DNA of 64,000 nucleotides, taken from assembly GCA_902461815.1 (NCBI GenBank), contig CABPZE010000001.1, positions 124,001 through 188,000 on the forward strand. The letters run 5' to 3'. The translations under genes were made by a program, and so were the position numbers. Shown here piece by piece: positions 60,345 to 64,000 of this stretch (the stretch's first letter is position 1; each line of letters opens with the position of its first letter). The DNA comes from CAG-390 sp003523225. GTDB lineage: Bacteria > Bacillota > Clostridia > Oscillospirales > CAG-272. The notes beneath the pieces were generated by a model. The model was given only the letters and a program-made list of their open reading frames with translations, was not told the origin of the DNA and did not search any database.

Positions 60345-61420
60345 GTGAAAAGACAGAAATAAAAAATGAAGTCACAGTCCCGAACACGACGGAAAATACC
60401 AAGTCTTTTGATATTGATTACGGTCGCGGCGTGATAGTATTGCCGCGCGCTGCCGCAGAAAAATTTTTGTCGGCTTCAAAAGATGACATTTTGTCACTTA
60501 TGTATGCCGCGGCGGTTACTCAGGGATGGAGTGCTGACGCCGCTTCGGAAGCATTCGGAAAGGCTGTTATTGAAGCACCTGATGAGGCACTGTCTTTCTG
60601 GAATGGATCAGGTGTGATAGCGTCTGCGTCCGGTGCAATGTCCGCCAAGACCTCAAGGGAAGAAAAAACTGCAAAGCCGAGAAAGCTTAAAAAGCCTGAA
60701 GCTGCCCTGCCGTCATACACGACCGACGAGCTGACTGAAATTCTTGAGCGACGTGCAGAAACCTCGGCGGTGATAGATGAGTGCGAGCGGATGCTCGGCA
60801 AGATGTTCAGTACCTCTGAGACAGCCAAGGTGGTCGGACTTATTGATTATCTAGGACTTGACGGCGAGTACATAATAAATCTTTGTGCTCACTGCGCGAG
60901 AATAGACCGAAAATCGCTAAGATATGTTGAGAAGACGGCATTTGAGCTTTACGACCGCGGAATTACCAGCGTTGAGGCGCTGGATGAATATCTGAGGATC
61001 ATTGAGGAAGCCACAAAGCTTGAGGGAAAGATACGTTCGATGTTCGGCATGAACCTCGAACGCGCGCTGACAGCCCGCGAGCGCGGATTCATTGACGCAT
61101 GGGTAGGGAAGTTCGGGTATGGGCTTGACGTTATCGGCAAGGCTTACGAAATAACGGTTGATTCTACCGGAAAGGCGGCGTTGCCTTACGCTAATGCCAT
61201 TCTTGAGTCGTGGAATTCCGCCGGTCTTAAAACTGCCGAGGATGTTGATGCCTATATTGCTGCACAAAAGGACACCGGTGCAAAAAAGACTGCTCCTGAC
61301 GGCACGAGCTTCAATACGGATGATTTCTTTGAGGCGGCGCTCAGACGCAGCTACGGAGACACAACTGCTCCGGTGATACCCGAAGGCTCAGCGGCGCGTC
61401 AGGAAAAGCGAAAAAAGTAA
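60341..61420 (+). CDS. DnaD-domain replication initiation protein
   Basis: A 359-residue protein with two DnaD-type modules: ~145-215 (SETAKVVGLIDYLGLDGEYIINLCAHCARIDRKSLRYVEKTAFELYDRGI) and ~225-300 (ALTARERGFIDAWVGKFGYGLDVIGKAYEITVDSTGKAALPYANAILESWNSAGL), read in parts under 20 residues. DnaD/DnaB-type proteins help load the replicative helicase in Firmicutes, working with the DnaI-like loader encoded next. The N-terminal ~60 residues look like the alternative wing domain. It overlaps rex by 4 bases. Confidence 0.87.
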   Translation: MSEKTEIKNEVTVPNTTENTKSFDIDYGRGVIVLPRAAAEKFLSASKDDILSLMYAAAVTQGWSADAASEAFGKAVIEAPDEALSFWNGSGVIASASGAMSAKTSREEKTAKPRKLKKPEAALPSYTTDELTEILERRAETSAVIDECERMLGKMFSTSETAKVVGLIDYLGLDGEYIINLCAHCARIDRKSLRYVEKTAFELYDRGITSVEALDEYLRIIEEATKLEGKIRSMFGMNLERALTARERGFIDAWVGKFGYGLDVIGKAYEITVDSTGKAALPYANAILESWNSAGLKTAEDVDAYIAAQKDTGAKKTAPDGTSFNTDDFFEAALRRSYGDTTAPVIPEGSAARQEKRKK

Positions 61421-61442
61421 GTTATAAAAGGAAAACGGTATA

Positions 61443-62426
61443 ATGGGATACAGCAGAGAAAATTACCGTCTTGTGCGTGAGGAATATGAAAGCCGGAGCC
61501 TTGAAGCAAGAAACGCTGCAGACGCACGGCGAAGCGAGCTTCACCGTGTTATTCCGCGTACAGAAGAAATAGATCGCGAGCTTTCCGCTACCGGAATAAA
61601 GCTGATGGGCGCGGCGCTTGGGGTATCGCACGCGTCAGTTGATGATATCCGCGCCGGTGTTGTTAAACTACGCGCAGAACGCGCAGCACTGCTTGCGGCG
61701 GCTGGATATCCGGAGAATTATTCCGAGCCGCATTATGAGTGCGAGAAATGTCAGGATACCGGATATGTTGACGGATATATGTGTTCCTGCATGAAGCAGA
61801 GGCTTATAATGGCTGGGTATGAGTCGTCGGGGATCGCAAGACTCATGCAGAATGAAACCTTTGATACTTTTTCTCTCGATTATTACGCCGACGACCGCAG
61901 AAATCTTGAAAATATGAGATACATATACCAGACAATGCGCCGCTTTGCCGAAACTTTTGATCCCAAGAGTTCAAAAAGCATAGCACTGTTCGGGGGAACG
62001 GGACTTGGAAAGACGCATCTTTCCACTGCGGCAGCAAAGGTGATAATTGAGCGCGGCTTTGATGTGGTATATACCGGAGCTATCGGAATGTTTTCCGATT
62101 TTGAGAAAGTTCGCTTCGGAAATGCCTCGGGGCGTGAGAGCGGTGAGAATACAGACAGATATTTTGACTGTGATCTGCTTATCATTGACGACCTCGGCTC
62201 TGAGGTTGCAAACCAGTTCACTGTCAGCTGTCTTTACGATGTTATCAATACGCGGATAAACAAAGGACTCCCCATGATACTCAGCACCAATCTGCGTCAG
62301 GATGAGCTGCGCCAGCGTTATTGGGATCGCATAACAAGTCGCATCTTCGGTGAATTTGTCACCCTTATGCTTACCGGAACAGATGTAAGAGCCAAAAAGC
62401 TCAGAGAAGGAACAAAACTCAGGTAA
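61443..62426 (+). CDS. DnaC/DnaI-like helicase-loader ATPase
   Basis: A 327-residue AAA+ ATPase. A ~100-residue N-terminal region with a cysteine module (YECEKCQDTGYVDGYMCSCMKQR) is zinc-ribbon-like, as in DnaI. The ATPase core has Walker A IALFGGTGLGKTHLSTAAAK, Walker B DLLIIDDLGSE, a sensor with LPMILSTNLRQDEL and the RYWDRITSRIFGEFV arginine segment. It probably loads DnaB-family helicase with the DnaD protein upstream (22-base gap). AAAGGA precedes the ATG. Confidence 0.88.
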   Translation: MGYSRENYRLVREEYESRSLEARNAADARRSELHRVIPRTEEIDRELSATGIKLMGAALGVSHASVDDIRAGVVKLRAERAALLAAAGYPENYSEPHYECEKCQDTGYVDGYMCSCMKQRLIMAGYESSGIARLMQNETFDTFSLDYYADDRRNLENMRYIYQTMRRFAETFDPKSSKSIALFGGTGLGKTHLSTAAAKVIIERGFDVVYTGAIGMFSDFEKVRFGNASGRESGENTDRYFDCDLLIIDDLGSEVANQFTVSCLYDVINTRINKGLPMILSTNLRQDELRQRYWDRITSRIFGEFVTLMLTGTDVRAKKLREGTKLR

Positions 62427-62463
62427 ACAATTCGTTCAGGATTACCCGAAAGGAGGTTATCAT

Positions 62464-64000
62464 ATGGTTGAGGTAACAATTTACGATAAAAAAATTTCCG
62501 TCCCGGTCGGGACGCGTGTTATTGATCTTATGAGCGAGGAAGACAAACACAATTACCTTGTTTGTCAGATAGGCGCTCAGATAAAGGAGTTGAGATACCG
62601 CCTTTCCGAAAAGAATGACGGTATGAAAATATCCTTCAAGGGACTTGAAAATATTGAAGGCGGAAAAGCATATGAGGCAAGTCTGCGCTTTATAATTGCA
62701 ATGGCTTTTCATAATATTTATCCTGATGTCAGAATTCGCTTCAGCTACAATGTGTCCCGCTCTGTATTCTGTCAGGCGCTCACTCCGGGATTTAATATGT
62801 ACAGGGCTGCCGAGAGCATTAAAAACGAAGTCAGCAGGATAATTGCCGCCGACCTGCCTATCGAGCGTGTAACTGTCTCCAAAGAGGAGGCGGAGGAAAT
62901 ATACCGACGCTTCGATCATCTTGATAAGATAGATATCCTCAGATACCGTCCCGAAAGCACGGTAAATCTTTATGTCTGCGACGGATATTATGACTATATG
63001 CATTCTTACATGGTAGCCTCTACGGGATGCATACGCAAATATCTTATTGAGCCGTACAGCCCCGGGATGATCGTGCAGTATCCAAGATACGAGCTTGATG
63101 CTGAGATACCGGAGTTTGTTGAAGAAACCACATACGGAAGAACACTGCAGAAGGCGTATAACTGGTCAAAAAAGGCACATCTCCAGACCATTGCCGACAT
63201 TAACCGCAAGGTCGAGCAAAACAGCATTGTTGATTTTGTTCAGATGTGCGAAGCGCGGCACAGCAATATGCTGTCCGAGCTTGGCAAAGCTATTGAAGAG
63301 GATATAGATAATATACGCCTCATCTGTATAGCAGGACCCAGCTCAAGCGGAAAGACAACATTCTGCAACCGGCTTCGCATTGAGCTGTTATCACGCGGGA
63401 TCAATCCGGTTATGATCTCTATGGACGATTACTACTGCAACCGTGACGAGATATGCCGTATTCAGAACACAACTCCTGACAGCGTTGATCTTGAGCACAT
63501 CAATTGTCTTGATATTGAACGATTCAACAAGGATCTGTTTGACCTTATCAACGGTGAAGAGGTCACACTGCCGCGCTTTAACTTCAAGACCGGAAGACGT
63601 GAAAGCGGAAGAACGATACGGGTGGAGGAAAATCATCCTATCATTATTGAGGGTATTCATGCGCTTAACGAGAAGCTGACAGCATCTATACCCAAGCATC
63701 AGAAATATAAGATATATATTGCTCCGCAGGCTCAGATAAATATCGACGACCATTCACCGCTCAATATCACAGACCTGCGTCTGATACGACGCATCGTAAG
63801 GGATATGAGCTTCAGGGGCAGTCCTGCGGCAAAGACGATCGAAATGTGGCAGTCGGTACGCAACGGAGAATTCAAGTGGATATATCCCAATCAGGAGGGG
63901 GCAAACTTTGTTTTCAATTCCGCACTTCAGTACGAGCTTTGCGTACTCCGCACCAAAGCGCTTCCCGCTTTGCGTGAGATCAAGTATACCGATCCGCAGT
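62464..64000 (+). CDS. Nucleoside (uridine) kinase with TGS-like N-terminus, 3' end outside window
   Basis: The frame is open from ATG 62464 (strong AAAGGAGG site) to the window end, 512 codons so far. Residues ~1-60 resemble a TGS domain (VTIYDKKISVPVGTRVIDLM). The middle part up to ~270 has the helical region of the Firmicute uridine kinase-like nucleoside kinases. The P-loop is IAGPSSSGKTTFCNRLR near residue 285, followed by ISMDDYYCNRDE and the DSVDLEHINCLDI region. IIEGIHALNEKL is the Walker B/lid segment. It is the next gene after the helicase loader in the same direction. The biochemical substrate is inferred. Confidence 0.87.
   Translation, partial: MVEVTIYDKKISVPVGTRVIDLMSEEDKHNYLVCQIGAQIKELRYRLSEKNDGMKISFKGLENIEGGKAYEASLRFIIAMAFHNIYPDVRIRFSYNVSRSVFCQALTPGFNMYRAAESIKNEVSRIIAADLPIERVTVSKEEAEEIYRRFDHLDKIDILRYRPESTVNLYVCDGYYDYMHSYMVASTGCIRKYLIEPYSPGMIVQYPRYELDAEIPEFVEETTYGRTLQKAYNWSKKAHLQTIADINRKVEQNSIVDFVQMCEARHSNMLSELGKAIEEDIDNIRLICIAGPSSSGKTTFCNRLRIELLSRGINPVMISMDDYYCNRDEICRIQNTTPDSVDLEHINCLDIERFNKDLFDLINGEEVTLPRFNFKTGRRESGRTIRVEENHPIIIEGIHALNEKLTASIPKHQKYKIYIAPQAQINIDDHSPLNITDLRLIRRIVRDMSFRGSPAAKTIEMWQSVRNGEFKWIYPNQEGANFVFNSALQYELCVLRTKALPALREIKYTDPQ

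Overview
The window reads as chromosomal DNA of an anaerobic-type Clostridia (Firmicutes) of roughly 50% GC. The evidence is: sigma-A promoters with TTGACA/TATAAT boxes, two T-box leaders before aminoacyl-tRNA synthetase genes, a Rex repressor, a DnaD/DnaI-type helicase-loading pair, RicT, AsnA, a fused IspH-ribosomal S1 gene and MEP isoprenoid genes. I cannot place it to genus. No rRNA, CRISPR array, insertion sequence or prophage was seen. Most of the window is core genome, with one decaying accessory patch at about 28.6-33.6 kb.

Layout. 0-9 kb: the end of an M20 amidohydrolase, a Y-family polymerase / unknown / YolD lesion-bypass operon, two GNAT acetyltransferases, a MurE-type ligase, and a uracil/xanthine permease with a long structured leader. 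9-18 kb: an RpiR-type regulator, an HI0933-type flavoprotein, the cmk-plsC-ispH/S1 operon, nagB with a UPF0340 gene, and a MinD-like ATPase with a divergent methylglyoxal-synthase-like protein. 18-24.4 kb: thrS and valS, each behind a T-box, and a tRNA-Thr(GGU). 24.4-28.5 kb: a ccdA-tlpA-(phosphopantetheinyl transferase::TagA fusion) operon, and gapA. 28.6-33.6 kb: a two-component system of the intramembrane-sensing (BceS-like) kind, a lipoprotein, a caspase-like ORF with a disrupted 5' end, and the wreck of an ABC exporter operon. 33.6-41 kb: asnA, ttcA, a HAD phosphatase, a tRNA methyltransferase, a ferredoxin too short to be caught by ordinary ORF filters, ricT, holB and a ZIP transporter. 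41-48.7 kb: a complete opp peptide-import operon and malQ. 48.8-51.4 kb: an ECF sigma factor with an unusual C-terminal extension of about 680 residues. 51.5-55.7 kb, minus strand: ynzC-tsaE-tsaB-rpiB-ispD-ispF and rpe. 55.9-64 kb, plus strand: galU, dCMP deaminase, a lipoprotein, rimI, tsaD, rex, dnaD, a dnaC/dnaI-like loader and the start of a nucleoside kinase.

Working together: the t6A genes are split between two divergent operons (tsaE-tsaB and rimI-tsaD). Three MEP-pathway enzymes (IspD, IspF, IspH) are present. Translation supply is represented by ThrRS, ValRS, tRNA-Thr, S1, TtcA and TrmN6.

The most unusual items are the PPTase-TagA fusion, the giant ECF sigma factor, the unknown gene inside the Y-polymerase/YolD operon, the caspase-like ORF with its lipoprotein neighbour, the methylglyoxal-synthase-like protein with altered catalytic residues, and the decayed ABC exporter that still carries an intact regulator pair and a possible operator.
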